From the NCBI GenBank assembly GCA_963834685.1, contig CAWICW010000009.1, forward strand, positions 62,001 to 126,000: a stretch of 64,000 nucleotides of DNA. The letters are read 5' to 3'. Each line of letters opens with the position of its first letter. Positions within the stretch are counted from its first letter, which is position 1. The DNA comes from Palsa-504 sp963834685. GTDB lineage: Bacteria; Actinomycetota; Actinomycetes; Streptosporangiales; Streptosporangiaceae. A program made the translations under genes and the position numbers. Shown piece by piece: positions 22,657 through 31,621 of the stretch. The notes under the pieces were generated by a model, which saw only the letters and a program-made list of their open reading frames with translations, ran no database searches and was not told the origin of the DNA.

Positions 22657-22933
22657 GTACGGGCGGACGGGGCTGTGTGGCCCGCGCACCGGCGTTTCTG
22701 GGGTCCCCGTTGGCCGCACAAGCTCAAGGGTGTGCCTGGTAGGTGGATGCTGTTCGCCATCAAAAGGCTAACTGGCCGCTGGACAGGGGACAGTATCACA
22801 TTCGGCTCGGTCAGAGTTAGCGTCAGAGCTGGATCGTCGCCTCGACGGTCAGCCTGCGATTGTTTTTACAGTTGGCATATGGCTCTGGGATCCCCCAAAG
22901 TCTCCGTCAAGCCCAAATCCTCCGCGGAAAGGG

Positions 22934-24181
22934 CTAGGCGGGGAGGTAGCGGGTGGTGTAGGCGTTGCGGAATTTGCCGGAGGGGTCGAAGCGGCGCATG
23001 AGGTCGAGGAAGCCGGGCAGGCGCTCGTAGCGGGCGCGGAGGGTCTCGGGCGAGGTGGTGAAGATCTTGCCCCAGTGCGGGCGCGGGGCGAACGGGGCCA
23101 GCGCTTGCTCCACCTGCGTGACCACGGGGAGCACCGAGGCGGTATCGGCGATCCAGGTGAAGTGGAAGGCGACGCTGTCCTGGTCGTAGCAGGTGCTGAG
23201 CCAGAGCTGGTCGGCGGCGACGACGCGGATCTCGCAGATCTGCAGGACCGGGGCCAGACGGTCCCGGATCTCGTTCAGGGCGTGCAGGGCCGGGACGGCG
23301 TCGGCCACCGGCAGCAGGTACTCGGACTGGAGCTCGTCGCCGGCGCTGGGCTTGAACTCGGGGCGGAAATGCGGGAGCCGCTCGTACCAGCGGCCGGGGA
23401 CGCCCAGCTGCTCGGTGCAGTTATCCGGGGACGCGCCGGGCGCCGGGTGCCGGGCCGAGAGCGCGGGGGTGGCGGTGAACCACGGTTCTTGCGTGACTGG
23501 TGAAGGGAGGCCGGGAGACTGCTTGATCCAGAGCTGAGTCAGGCGGGGAGCTCGCCAGTCGGTGAACATGCTCACGCTGTAGCCGCTGGCCATGAGGTCG
23601 GCGAAGTGATCGTCCAGGGTGCCGAGGGGCAGGTCCTCGTAGACCCACTGGCTGAGGTCGAAGGACGGGACCAGCTCCAGCAGCAGGCTGGACACCACGC
23701 CGAGGGCGCCCAGGTGGACTACGGCGCCGTCCTCACGGGTCAGTTCCGCCAGGTCGCCGCCGGCGGTGACCAGGGTCAGGCCGGCCACGGCGGCGGCGAG
23801 GTTCTGGTTCACGGCACCCGAGCCATGAGTGGCGGTCGCGCAAGCGCCGGCCACTGAGATATGCGGCAGCGAGGCCAGGTTGCGGAGGGCGAAGCCGCGG
23901 GCGTCCAGGCGGACGGCCAGCTCGGCGTAGCTCAGGCCCGCCGCGACGCGGGCGACCGAGCGAGCCGAGTCGACCGAGACCTCGGGCGGCAGGCCCGCCA
24001 GGGTGACCTGGGCGCCCGGCGAGTCAGCCAGGTCGTTGAACGAGTGACCGGTGGCCAGCACGCGGATCCGGCCGGACCGGGCCACTACGGCCTGGAGCTC
24101 GCTGAGCGAGGACGGGCGGTGAAAGCCGGGGGCGCCGAAGACGACGTTGCCTGCCCAGTTCGTCCGCGGTTGCGCATTCAC
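22934..24181 (-). CDS. aldO: FAD-linked alditol oxidase (AldO/xylitol oxidase family)
   Basis: 415 residues, close to the Streptomyces AldO length, with matching landmarks: NWAGNVVF at the N-terminus, RVLATGHSFND with His46 as the residue that binds FAD covalently in AldO, NLASLPHISVAGACATATHGSG, GALGVVSSLLLELVPSFD, FTDWRAPRLTQLWIK, CTEQLGVPGRWYERLPHFRPEF, LQSEYLLPV and RPHWGKIFT. It oxidises terminal alcohols of polyols to aldehydes, with H2O2 as by-product. GTG 24181 has AGGGAG 8 bases upstream; the longer frame to 24256 adds Gly-rich residues unlike the family. It is cytosolic and stands alone. Confidence 0.92.
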   Translation of the reverse strand: MNAQPRTNWAGNVVFGAPGFHRPSSLSELQAVVARSGRIRVLATGHSFNDLADSPGAQVTLAGLPPEVSVDSARSVARVAAGLSYAELAVRLDARGFALRNLASLPHISVAGACATATHGSGAVNQNLAAAVAGLTLVTAGGDLAELTREDGAVVHLGALGVVSSLLLELVPSFDLSQWVYEDLPLGTLDDHFADLMASGYSVSMFTDWRAPRLTQLWIKQSPGLPSPVTQEPWFTATPALSARHPAPGASPDNCTEQLGVPGRWYERLPHFRPEFKPSAGDELQSEYLLPVADAVPALHALNEIRDRLAPVLQICEIRVVAADQLWLSTCYDQDSVAFHFTWIADTASVLPVVTQVEQALAPFAPRPHWGKIFTTSPETLRARYERLPGFLDLMRRFDPSGKFRNAYTTRYLPA

Positions 24182-24412
24182 AGCTCGACTCCCTGCGGGT
24201 CCGTGTCCCCCCGCGGATCCCCCCGTGCCGACGGCAACCCTACCTGCCGGGACCACCCTTATCGCACCGCGGTGCGCGCGGCCGCGGGTGTGCTGGCCGC
24301 GGGGGTTCCTGCATTTCCCCCAGTCCCCCAGAGATTCGCCCAGAGCCAGCGCATTTCCTGACTGGCGAACGGGACATCCGATTGGTCCCGGCTACTAACA
24401 AGGAGATTGATC

Positions 24413-25423
24413 ATGAAGTCTGTCAAGAGGAACGCCCTGCGGGTTGCGGCCGCCACCGTTGCGTCCGGCGTTCTCGCGGCCGGGGCGGTGGCCCTGGCCG
24501 GGGCGGCCAGCGCCAGCACGCTGAGCCCCGCGAGCACGGCGAGCCCAGCTAGCAGCGCCACCACCGGCGGCTACAGCTTCCGGACCCTGGACAACGCCAA
24601 TGACGTGACGTTCAACCAGCTGCTCGGGATCAACGACTTCGGCGTGATCGCGGGCTACTTCGGCTCCGGCGCGCAGGGCCACCCGAACAAGGGTTACCTG
24701 CTGGAGCCGAACCACGCCCAGTACATCAACGAGAACTTCCCCGGCTCGGTGCAGACCCAGGTCACCGGGCTGAACAACACCGGCGTCACGGTCGGGTTCT
24801 GGTCCAGCATGAACAACGCCAACATGGTGAACGACAACTTCGGCTTCGTCGACGTGGGCGGCCGCTTCCGCACCGCCGACTTCCCGACCGGCACCCCCGC
24901 CAGCCCGCCGATGGACCAGCTGCTCGGCGTCAACGATCAGGACGTCGCGATCGGCTTCTACACCGACGCCAACGGCAACAACCACGGCTACGAGTACGAC
25001 GTCCGCAGTGGCCGGTTCAGCACGGTCACCGAGTCGGGCGTGACCAGCCTGACCGCGGCCGCCATCAACGACCTGGACCAGGTGGCCGGCTTCTACACCA
25101 ACCCGGCCACCGGCAACACCGACGGGTTCCTGAAGGCGGACGGCCGGTTCACCGACCTGGCGGTCCCCGGCGCGTCCTCCACGATGGCGCTCGGCCTCAA
25201 CATCCGCGACGAGGTCGTGGGCACCTACACGGTCGGCTCGGGCAGCTCGGCCACCATGCACGGGTTCACCTGGACCCCGCAGCACGGGTTCAGCACCATC
25301 GATGACCCGCAGGGCATGGGCACCACCACCATCAACGGCGTCAACGACTTCGGCCAGCTGGTCGGCTTCTACGTCGACGGCGCCGGCAACACCGACGGCT
25401 TCCTCGCCACCCCGCAGCGGTAA
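24413..25423 (+). CDS. Secreted HAF-like extracellular repeat protein
   Basis: 336 residues. The signal peptide MKSVKRNALRVAAATVASG... probably ends at AASA near residue 33, followed by a Ser/Thr/Ala linker. The mature part is about six repeats of a roughly 45-residue beta unit carrying LGINDFGVIAGYF, LNNTGVTVGFW, GVNDQDVAIGFY, INDLDQVAGFY, LNIRDEVVGTY and VNDFGQLVGFY. This resembles the HAF/beta-propeller-like extracellular repeat. ATG 24413 has AAGGAGA at good spacing. It is a likely cell-surface or secreted structural protein; function unknown. A strong terminator follows. Confidence 0.8.
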   Translation: MKSVKRNALRVAAATVASGVLAAGAVALAGAASASTLSPASTASPASSATTGGYSFRTLDNANDVTFNQLLGINDFGVIAGYFGSGAQGHPNKGYLLEPNHAQYINENFPGSVQTQVTGLNNTGVTVGFWSSMNNANMVNDNFGFVDVGGRFRTADFPTGTPASPPMDQLLGVNDQDVAIGFYTDANGNNHGYEYDVRSGRFSTVTESGVTSLTAAAINDLDQVAGFYTNPATGNTDGFLKADGRFTDLAVPGASSTMALGLNIRDEVVGTYTVGSGSSATMHGFTWTPQHGFSTIDDPQGMGTTTINGVNDFGQLVGFYVDGAGNTDGFLATPQR

Positions 25424-25440
25424 CCCGCCGCACTGAGCTG

Positions 25441-25468
25441 CTGGCCACCCCCGGATGGGGGTGGCCAG
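25441..25468. terminator. Bidirectional terminator between convergent genes
   Basis: CTGGCCACCCCC (25441-25452) and GGGGGTGGCCAG (25457-25468) form a perfect 12-bp stem with a 4-base loop. It lies 17 bases after the HAF-repeat gene stop and 8 bases from the end of the converging nudC gene, so it can serve both. Confidence 0.85.
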
Positions 25469-25476
25469 TGCCATGT

Positions 25477-26412
25477 TCAGGATCTAGGCGGCGACCAGGT
25501 GGACGGGAGCGGGCCGCCGTACCAGGCCTCGATGATGTGCCGCGCGATCGACACCGACGGGGGCAAGGCCAGCTCACCGGCCCGCAGCGCGGCGAGCAGG
25601 TCGGCGCGGCTCCACCAGCGCGCCTCGGCCAGTTCCTCGTGGTCGACGGCGATGGACTGGCCCGCGGGCGCGTCGGCCCGGAAGCCGAGCATCAGGCTGC
25701 GCGGCATCGGCCAGGGCTGGCTGCCCAGGTAGCGGACGTTGGTGACCGTGATCCCGGTCTCCTCGGCCACCTCGCGGATCACGGCCTGCTCGGCGGACTC
25801 CCCCGGTTCCACGAACCCGGCCAGGATCGAGACCCGGCGGCCCGGCCAGGCGGCGTTGCGGGCCAGCAGGCAGCGGTCTTCGGGATCGGTGACCAGCATG
25901 ATCACCGCGGGGTCGGTGCGCGGGAAGTGCTCGCTGCCGTCCTGGGGGCACCTGGCCGAGTGGCCGGCCGCGTCGGGCACCGTGGGAGTGCCGTCCAGCG
26001 GGCAGCGGACGTGCGTGTCGTGCCAGTTGGCCAGGGCCACCGCGTGGGTGAGCAGCCCCGCGTCGCGGTCGGGGAGCAGCGCCCCCACCTCGCGCAGTGA
26101 GGCGGCCCTGATGCCGTCGGCGGCCGTGCCCAGCGGGCCGCTCACCCCGAAGTAGACCACGCCGTCGGTGTCCTCGCCGAGCAGGAACCGGGTCCCGGCC
26201 GGCGCCTCCTCCGGAGCGACGAACACCAGCTCGGTGTCCCCGCGGACCAGCGCGTGACCGTCATGCACGACCAGGACGCGGGTGCGGGGGTCCTTCCAGG
26301 CCGCGTCGATCCAGTCCTTGTCCGCCCGCCGCCTGGTGATCCGGTCGACGGTGCCACGGGCCAGCGCGAGATTGTCCAGCGGGGCGCACCCGGTGAGTTC
26401 CGGCGAGGTCAC
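25477..26412 (-). CDS. nudC: NADH pyrophosphatase (Nudix)
   Basis: 311 residues. The Nudix box GFVEPGESAEQAVIREVAEETGI is intact in its catalytic Glu residues, followed by the NudC-specific SQPWPMPRSLML. It hydrolyses NAD(H) to NMN(H) and AMP and may remove NAD caps from RNA. The zinc-ribbon region preceding the Nudix domain reads RCPLDG...RCPQDG, so each CxxC knuckle keeps only its first Cys. GTG 26412 overlaps the stop of the M20 gene (GTGA), making it the last gene of the purM-M20-nudC operon. Confidence 0.9.
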   Translation of the reverse strand: MTSPELTGCAPLDNLALARGTVDRITRRRADKDWIDAAWKDPRTRVLVVHDGHALVRGDTELVFVAPEEAPAGTRFLLGEDTDGVVYFGVSGPLGTAADGIRAASLREVGALLPDRDAGLLTHAVALANWHDTHVRCPLDGTPTVPDAAGHSARCPQDGSEHFPRTDPAVIMLVTDPEDRCLLARNAAWPGRRVSILAGFVEPGESAEQAVIREVAEETGITVTNVRYLGSQPWPMPRSLMLGFRADAPAGQSIAVDHEELAEARWWSRADLLAALRAGELALPPSVSIARHIIEAWYGGPLPSTWSPPRS

Positions 26413-27803
26413 GTGAGGTCCGCGCCGGTGGTGGCCAGTTCCTCCCAGAGGTACGCCGACACCTCGGCGCCCCGCAGCAGCAGCGACAGGTCGATTCGCT
26501 CGTTGGGCGCGTGCGGCCGGTCCGAATCCAGGCCGACGCCCACGAACACCAGCGGCGCGCCGAGGATCTCGGCCAGGTCGGCCTCCGGGCCGCTGCCGCC
26601 CTCCTTGGTGAACAGCACCTCGCGGCCGAACGCCCGCTCCATGGCCCGCCGGCCGGCCCGGACGGCCGGGGAGGTGATCGGCGAGTGGCTGGGGCGGACC
26701 GCGTGCGCCCCAGCCACCGTGGCCTCCAGCCCGGCCGGGGTGGCGGCGCGTACGTACTCCCCGAACGCGGCCAGCACGTCGGCCGGATCCTGGTCGGCGA
26801 CCAGCCGGAACGAGACCTTGGCGTACGCGGCCTTTCCGATGATCGTCTTGCTGCCCGGGCCGGTGTGACCGCCCCACATCCCGTTGACCTCCGCGGTGGG
26901 CCGGGCCCAGATCCGCTCCAGGGTGGTGAAGCCCTCCTCGCCGTACGCGGCGCCGCTTTGCCCGGCCTCGGCCAGCCACTCCTTCTCCTCGAACGGCAGC
27001 CGGGCGAACAGCTCCCTTTCCTCGGCCGACAGCGCCAGCACCCGGTCGTAGAAGCGGGGCAGGGTGACCCGGCCCGCGTCGTCGTGCAGGCCGGCCAGCA
27101 GGGCGACCATCGCGTGCAGCGGATTCGGCACCCCGCCGCCGAACGACCCGGAGTGCAGGTCCCGGACCGGCCCGGTCAGCGTGACCTCGGCCACGGCCAG
27201 CCCGCGCATGCCGGTGCACATGGACGGCACGTCGGCGGCCCACATGCCGGTGTCGCTGACCACGATCACGTCGCAGGCCAGCCGGTCGCGCTCGCGCCGC
27301 AGCAGCTCGGCGAAATGCTCCGAACCGGACTCCTCCTCACCCTCGACGATCAGCTTGATCGTGACCGGCGGCGCTTTGCTCCGGCTTACGGCCAGGCAGG
27401 CCCGGATGCCGAGGGAGTGGAACAGCACCTGGCCCTTGTCGTCGGAAGCGCCCCTCGCGAACAAGCGGCCGTCGCGCTCGGCGGGCTCGAACGGCGGGCT
27501 GTCCCATTCCTCCAGCGGCTCGACCGGCTGGACGTCGTGATGCCCGTAGACCAGGACCTTCGGGGCCCGCGGATCGGCGGCCGGCCATTCGGCGAACACG
27601 GCGGGCAGCCCGTCCGGCGCGGTTTCCCAGACCTCGGCGACGGGGAAGCCGATGGCCGTCAAGTGCGCGGCGAGCCATTCGGCGTTGCGCCGCACGTCAC
27701 CGTGGTGCATTGGATCGGCGGAGATCGACGGGATGGCCAGCCACTGCTTCAGGTCATCGATGAACTCGCGGGCGTGGGACTCAACGTAGGCACGGGCATC
27801 CAT
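26409..27803 (-). CDS. M20 family dipeptidase/metallopeptidase
   Basis: 464 residues. Zinc-ligand motifs are in order: VLVYGHHDVQP (first His and following Asp), FARGASDDKGQVL (bridging Asp), EGEEESGS (catalytic and ligand Glu), SDTGMW and, near the C-terminus, DSDRPHAPNERID (last His). The lid/dimerisation domain lies between. It matches cytosolic M20 dipeptidases of the PepV/CNDP type. It starts 2 bases after the purM-like stop and overlaps nudC. Confidence 0.92.
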   Translation of the reverse strand: MDARAYVESHAREFIDDLKQWLAIPSISADPMHHGDVRRNAEWLAAHLTAIGFPVAEVWETAPDGLPAVFAEWPAADPRAPKVLVYGHHDVQPVEPLEEWDSPPFEPAERDGRLFARGASDDKGQVLFHSLGIRACLAVSRSKAPPVTIKLIVEGEEESGSEHFAELLRRERDRLACDVIVVSDTGMWAADVPSMCTGMRGLAVAEVTLTGPVRDLHSGSFGGGVPNPLHAMVALLAGLHDDAGRVTLPRFYDRVLALSAEERELFARLPFEEKEWLAEAGQSGAAYGEEGFTTLERIWARPTAEVNGMWGGHTGPGSKTIIGKAAYAKVSFRLVADQDPADVLAAFGEYVRAATPAGLEATVAGAHAVRPSHSPITSPAVRAGRRAMERAFGREVLFTKEGGSGPEADLAEILGAPLVFVGVGLDSDRPHAPNERIDLSLLLRGAEVSAYLWEELATTGADLT

Positions 27804-27805
27804 GC

Positions 27806-28972
27806 CTAGATCATCTCAAAGGTGTCGCCCCGGCCGCGGATGCCGGCCGCCGGGACCGACACGGCCCGCCCGGGACGGCCGGTGACCCAGCCGACCCGGG
27901 CCGGCTCCTCGCCGACGCTCTTCAGCGCGGCCATCGCCGCCTGCTGCCGGGCCGCGGGGATCACGATGGCGAACCCGGTCCCCATGTTGAACGTGGCGTA
28001 CATGGTCGCGGCCGAGACCCCGCCCGCCTCCGCGATCAGCCCGAACACCGGCGGCGCGGGCGGCAGCGCGTCCAGCTCGTAAGACACGTCGGCGGCCAGC
28101 CGGCCGAGGTTGAGCAGCCCGCCGCCGGAGATGTTGACCAGGCCGCGGGCCTCCACGCCGGCCGCCCACAGGGCCTGGACCGCGGCCACGTAGACCCGGG
28201 TCGGCTGGAGCAGCGCGTCGTCCAGATGCCGGGCCGTCCCCGGCACCCGGTCCGACAGCGTCATCCCGGCCCGCTCGAACAGGACGTGCCGGGCCAGTGA
28301 GTACCCGTTGCTGTGCAGACCCGAGCTGGGCAGGCCGATGATCACGTCGCCGGGCCGGACGCCGGAGCCGTCGATCGGGGTGCGCCCCGGGGGCAGCGCC
28401 CCGATCGCGGTGCCGACCAGGTCCAGCATCGGACGGCTGCCGGACGCGTCGGCCAGCATGGATCCGATCTGGGCGATCTCGCCGCCCGGGATGGCGATCC
28501 CGGCCAGGTCGGCGCCCAGGTACAGACCGCGGGCGATCTCCTCGAGCACGCCCTCATCGATCCGGTCGATGGCCACGTAGTCCAGCAGCGCGAGCGGCAC
28601 CGCGCCCACGCAGATCAGGTCGTTGACGTTGTTGGCCACGCAGTCGATCCCGATCGGCTCCCACCGGTTGGCCTCGCGGGCCAGCAGGATCTTGGTGCCC
28701 ACGCCGTCGGTGCTCATCGCCAGCGGCGGCCCGGAGTCCAGCTGCAGGATGGTGGCGAAGTAACCGCTGGACAGGCCGGTGATGCTGGTCACCATCGAGG
28801 ACCGGGCCGCGGTGCGGGCCAGCCAGGGACGCATGGCCCGGGCGAACACGTCCTGCTCGCGCTGTTCGTCCACCCCCGCCGTGGCGTAACTGGGGGGCGA
28901 TGCTGGCCTCGGGGGGGACGACCCCCCCGTACCCCGAGCCTGCGGCGGCGTTTGGTCGTCACTTGCATCCAT
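27806..28972 (-). CDS. purM: PurM-like phosphoribosylformylglycinamidine cyclo-ligase
   Basis: AIR synthase family, 388 residues. Motifs: SYATAGVDEQREQD near the N-terminus, MSTDGVGTKILLA (phosphate/ATP loop), DCVANNVNDLICVGAVPLALLDY, GGEIAQIGSML and GLPSSGLHSNGYSLAR. The enzyme closes the imidazole ring in purine synthesis. The substrate loop reads GGEIAQIGSM rather than the common GGETAEMPG, and the first ~28 residues are a disordered extension, so this may be a divergent lineage or a second copy. It is the first gene of the operon with the M20 peptidase and nudC; no other pur gene is nearby. Confidence 0.87.
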   Translation of the reverse strand: MDASDDQTPPQARGTGGSSPPRPASPPSYATAGVDEQREQDVFARAMRPWLARTAARSSMVTSITGLSSGYFATILQLDSGPPLAMSTDGVGTKILLAREANRWEPIGIDCVANNVNDLICVGAVPLALLDYVAIDRIDEGVLEEIARGLYLGADLAGIAIPGGEIAQIGSMLADASGSRPMLDLVGTAIGALPPGRTPIDGSGVRPGDVIIGLPSSGLHSNGYSLARHVLFERAGMTLSDRVPGTARHLDDALLQPTRVYVAAVQALWAAGVEARGLVNISGGGLLNLGRLAADVSYELDALPPAPPVFGLIAEAGGVSAATMYATFNMGTGFAIVIPAARQQAAMAALKSVGEEPARVGWVTGRPGRAVSVPAAGIRGRGDTFEMI

Positions 28973-29098
28973 GCAGGCAGCCTACGGTAACGATGCTGGC
29001 CGACCGCGGAACCGGGGCCGGAGGCAGGCACCACGATTCGTTCGGAATAATTGAACTTTCAAATGCAGTTATGCTGGCACAAGCGACTTGGAGGACAC

Positions 29099-30067
29099 AT
29101 GCCAGCGATCACCGTCGAGAACATCCTGGTCCTGCCGCGGGTCCCGGAACCTGACGTGAGCGCGGCCGAGCGGAAGGTCACCTCGGTCACCACCGCCCCG
29201 TCCGGGCTCGAGGGCGAGGGGTTCCCGGTCCGGCGCGCGTTCGCCGGGGTCGACCTGGCCCGGCTCGACCCGTTCATCCACATGGACCAGATGGGCGAGG
29301 TGGACTACGGCCCCGGTGAGCCCAAGGGCACCCCGTGGCACCCGCACCGCGGGTTCGAGACCGTCACCTACATCATCGACGGGACGTTCCGGCACCAGGA
29401 CTCCAACGGCGGCGGCGGCCTGATCACCGACGGCGACACCCAGTGGATGACCGCGGGCGGCGGCATCCTGCACATCGAGGCGCCGCCGGAGGAACTCGTG
29501 GTCAGCGGCGGGCTGTTCCACGGCATCCAGCTCTGGGTCAACCTGCCGGCCCGGCTGAAGATGACCCAGCCGCGCTACCAGGACATCCGGGCGGGCCAGG
29601 TCGCGCTCTTGTCGTCTGCGGACGGCGGGGCGCTGCTGCGGGTGATCGCCGGGTCGTTCGGCGGGCACGACGGGCCGGGCGTCACGCACACGCCGATCTC
29701 CCTGGTGCACGCCACCGTCTCGGCGGGCGCGCAGGTCCGGCTGCCGTGGCGGGCCGACTTCAACTCGCTGGCCTACGTGCTGGCCGGGAGCGGCACCGCC
29801 GGGGCCGAGAAGCGGCCGATCCGGATGGGTCAGCTGGCGGCGTTCGGGGCGGGAGACGCGCTGACGTTCGCGGCCTCGGGATCGCGGGACATGGACATCC
29901 TGCTGCTCGGCGGCCAGCCGATCCGGGAGCCGGTGGCGGCCTACGGCCCGTTCGTCATGAACACCCGGGCCGAGCTGGAGCAGGCCTTCGCGGACTACCA
30001 GGCCGGACGGCTGGGGTCGATTCCCGCGGTGCCGGTCGAGCCGCACCCGGGCCACGACGTTATCTAG
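29099..30067 (+). CDS. Pirin family protein
   Basis: 322 residues with the bicupin pirin fold: PFIHMDQMGEVDYGPGEPKG, the metal-binding HPHRGFETVTYIIDG (two His), HQDSNGGGGLITDGDTQWMT and GGGILHIEAP (third His and Glu), then the second cupin FNSLAYVLAGSG. Some bacterial pirins are quercetin 2,3-dioxygenases; the role here is unknown. ATG 29099 follows GGAGG at a 5-base spacing. The 3' end overlaps the converging ferredoxin gene by 8 bases. Confidence 0.92.
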   Translation: MPAITVENILVLPRVPEPDVSAAERKVTSVTTAPSGLEGEGFPVRRAFAGVDLARLDPFIHMDQMGEVDYGPGEPKGTPWHPHRGFETVTYIIDGTFRHQDSNGGGGLITDGDTQWMTAGGGILHIEAPPEELVVSGGLFHGIQLWVNLPARLKMTQPRYQDIRAGQVALLSSADGGALLRVIAGSFGGHDGPGVTHTPISLVHATVSAGAQVRLPWRADFNSLAYVLAGSGTAGAEKRPIRMGQLAAFGAGDALTFAASGSRDMDILLLGGQPIREPVAAYGPFVMNTRAELEQAFADYQAGRLGSIPAVPVEPHPGHDVI

Positions 30068-30287
30068 GCCGAACGGAGCGGGGTGCGTCGGCCCGGATCA
30101 GCTTGAGCGCGAGCGCGGGGCAGGCGGCGACGGCGCGGCGCGCCTCCAGGTCCAGGGCGGGGGGCACCGGGCCGGGGTCGACGACGGGGTAGCCCCACTC
30201 GTCCATCCAGATGAGCTCGGGCAGGAGCTCGGCGCAGACGCCGTGCCCGGAGCAGTTGATGGGATTGACCCGCAGGGTGTCGGCCAT
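30060..30287 (-). CDS. Small ferredoxin, 3Fe-4S type
   Basis: 75 residues. Cys12 and Cys18 in NCSGHGVC and Cys56 in AACPALAL give the C-x5-C...CP pattern of single-cluster 3Fe-4S (or 4Fe-4S) ferredoxins such as those paired with cytochromes P450. No P450 is in the window; instead it is the last gene of a redox operon, starting 2 bases after the NuoF-like gene, so it probably exchanges electrons with that flavoprotein. Confidence 0.88.
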   Translation of the reverse strand: MADTLRVNPINCSGHGVCAELLPELIWMDEWGYPVVDPGPVPPALDLEARRAVAACPALALKLIRADAPRSVRPR

Positions 30288-30289
30288 GG

Positions 30290-31621
30290 TCAGATCCAGT
30301 CTTCCTCGCGGACCGGCATGGCGTCCGGCAGCGGCAGGAACGGCGCGCGGTTAGTAGCGGAGCACTGGCCGCGGGCGTGCAGGCCGATCTCCGGCGCGAA
30401 TACGGTCAGCGTGCTGCGGACGAACCGGACGGTGCCGTCCGGGTGGTTGCAGGCGCCGCGGCCGGTGACCAGGTTTTGGGGTCCGGTCCACCGCTCCAGG
30501 TCGGCGAGGACCTGCCTGCGGTGCCCGCGCCCGGCCAGTTCGGCCACGGCGGCGGCCATCCGGGGCAGGCCGTTGAGGCACGGCCCGCACTGGCCGGCTG
30601 ACTCGGCGGCCAGGTAGCGGACGACCCGGGCCGCCTCGGCCAGGCCGCACCGGTCGGCGGGCAGCGCGGCGATGACGCCGGCGCCGACCGCGGCACCGTG
30701 GCTTTTCAGCGCCGCGTTGTCCAGGCTGAGGGTGTCGATGGTGTTGACGGGCAGCCAGGCGCCGTGGTAACCGCCGATGAGGACGGCCTGGACGTTCTCT
30801 TGGCTGGGTAGCAGGGTCCTTAGCGGGGCGCCGATCTCGGCCTCGAAGACCTGCGTGTTGTCGCCGGTGTGGACGGTGGCGAGCATGCTGCCCGGCTCGT
30901 TCGCGGTGCCGAGGCCGCGGAACCAGCGCGGGCCGTACCGCGCGATCAGGGCCAGGTGAGCGAGGGTCTCGACGTTCTGGACCAGGGTGGGCGCGCCGCC
31001 CAGGCCGCGTTCGGTCACCCGGGGCGGCACGAAGGTGGGCACCGCCGGGCCGCCGCCCAGCCGGTTGACCAGCGCGGACTCCTGGCCGGCCAGGAACCGC
31101 GGCGGCGCCTCGAAGACGGTGACCTCGAGCCGGTCCAGGCCCGCGGCGTACCGCTGGGCCAGCGCCCGCATGATCTCGTGGCTGACCCCGGGGTGCACGT
31201 ACAGGTAGGCCTCGCTGGCCCCGACGGCCTCCGCGGCCAGCTGCAGCCCGTCCAGCATCAGGTTCGGCGCGGCCCGCAGCAGCAGGACATCCTTGTGGCT
31301 GGCGGGCTCGCTTTCCGCGCCGTTGGCCACGATCACCTTGCGGCCGCGGGCCCGGGCCACGATGGCCATCTTGCGGTGCACCGGGAACGCGGCACCGCCG
31401 CGGCCGGTCAGTCCGGCCTGCTCGACTCCGCCGATCAGCAGGCCGGGGCCGCCCCGGTACGGCGGATGGCCGTACCGGGCCAGGTGCGTGCGCACGTCTT
31501 CCGGCACCCCCGGGACCAGGGGCAGCAGGCGGGGCAGCCCGGAAGCAGACGGCCGGGCTGCCCCGCCTGTCGCCTGGTTCACGGTCTCGTTCACGGTCCC
31601 TTTCGCCGGGGCCATCGTCAT
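30290..31621 (-). CDS. NuoF-like FMN/Fe-S electron-transfer protein
   Basis: 443 residues related to the 51-kDa subunit of complex I. The FMN/NADH-binding region shows GLTGRGGAAFPVHRKM (about 71-85) and VANGAESEPASHKD (98-111). A SLBB-like middle part follows (LIGGYHGAWLP). The C-terminal Fe-S domain has SAGQCGPC (341-348) and RGACNHPDG (Cys391). The canonical motif is SCGxCxxC...C; here the first Cys is Ala342, so three of four cluster ligands remain. Its ATG overlaps the stop of the ferric-reductase-like gene. Likely role: moving electrons between ferredoxin or NAD(P)H and the membrane partner. Confidence 0.87.
   Translation of the reverse strand: MTMAPAKGTVNETVNQATGGAARPSASGLPRLLPLVPGVPEDVRTHLARYGHPPYRGGPGLLIGGVEQAGLTGRGGAAFPVHRKMAIVARARGRKVIVANGAESEPASHKDVLLLRAAPNLMLDGLQLAAEAVGASEAYLYVHPGVSHEIMRALAQRYAAGLDRLEVTVFEAPPRFLAGQESALVNRLGGGPAVPTFVPPRVTERGLGGAPTLVQNVETLAHLALIARYGPRWFRGLGTANEPGSMLATVHTGDNTQVFEAEIGAPLRTLLPSQENVQAVLIGGYHGAWLPVNTIDTLSLDNAALKSHGAAVGAGVIAALPADRCGLAEAARVVRYLAAESAGQCGPCLNGLPRMAAAVAELAGRGHRRQVLADLERWTGPQNLVTGRGACNHPDGTVRFVRSTLTVFAPEIGLHARGQCSATNRAPFLPLPDAMPVREEDWI

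Larger units (their letters stand above)
21715..22933. other. Gene-poor accessory segment
   Basis: 1.2 kb between the NACHT and alditol oxidase genes without a convincing large gene. Base composition is visibly more AT-rich than the flanks around 21730-21900 and 22780-22930. The plus-strand frames read Arg/Pro/Ser-rich nonsense. On the minus strand 22481-22656 holds two overlapping mini-frames with membrane-like sequences. A further open stretch (about 22110-22400) reads LALLLWTVPAGQLGDRFPG but has no start codon. It is probably a scar of decayed genes. Confidence 0.5.

Noticed and set aside
26413..27243. N-terminal extension of nudC
   Set aside because: The extension is out-of-frame translation of the M20 gene; GTG 26412 overlapping the M20 stop is the better start.
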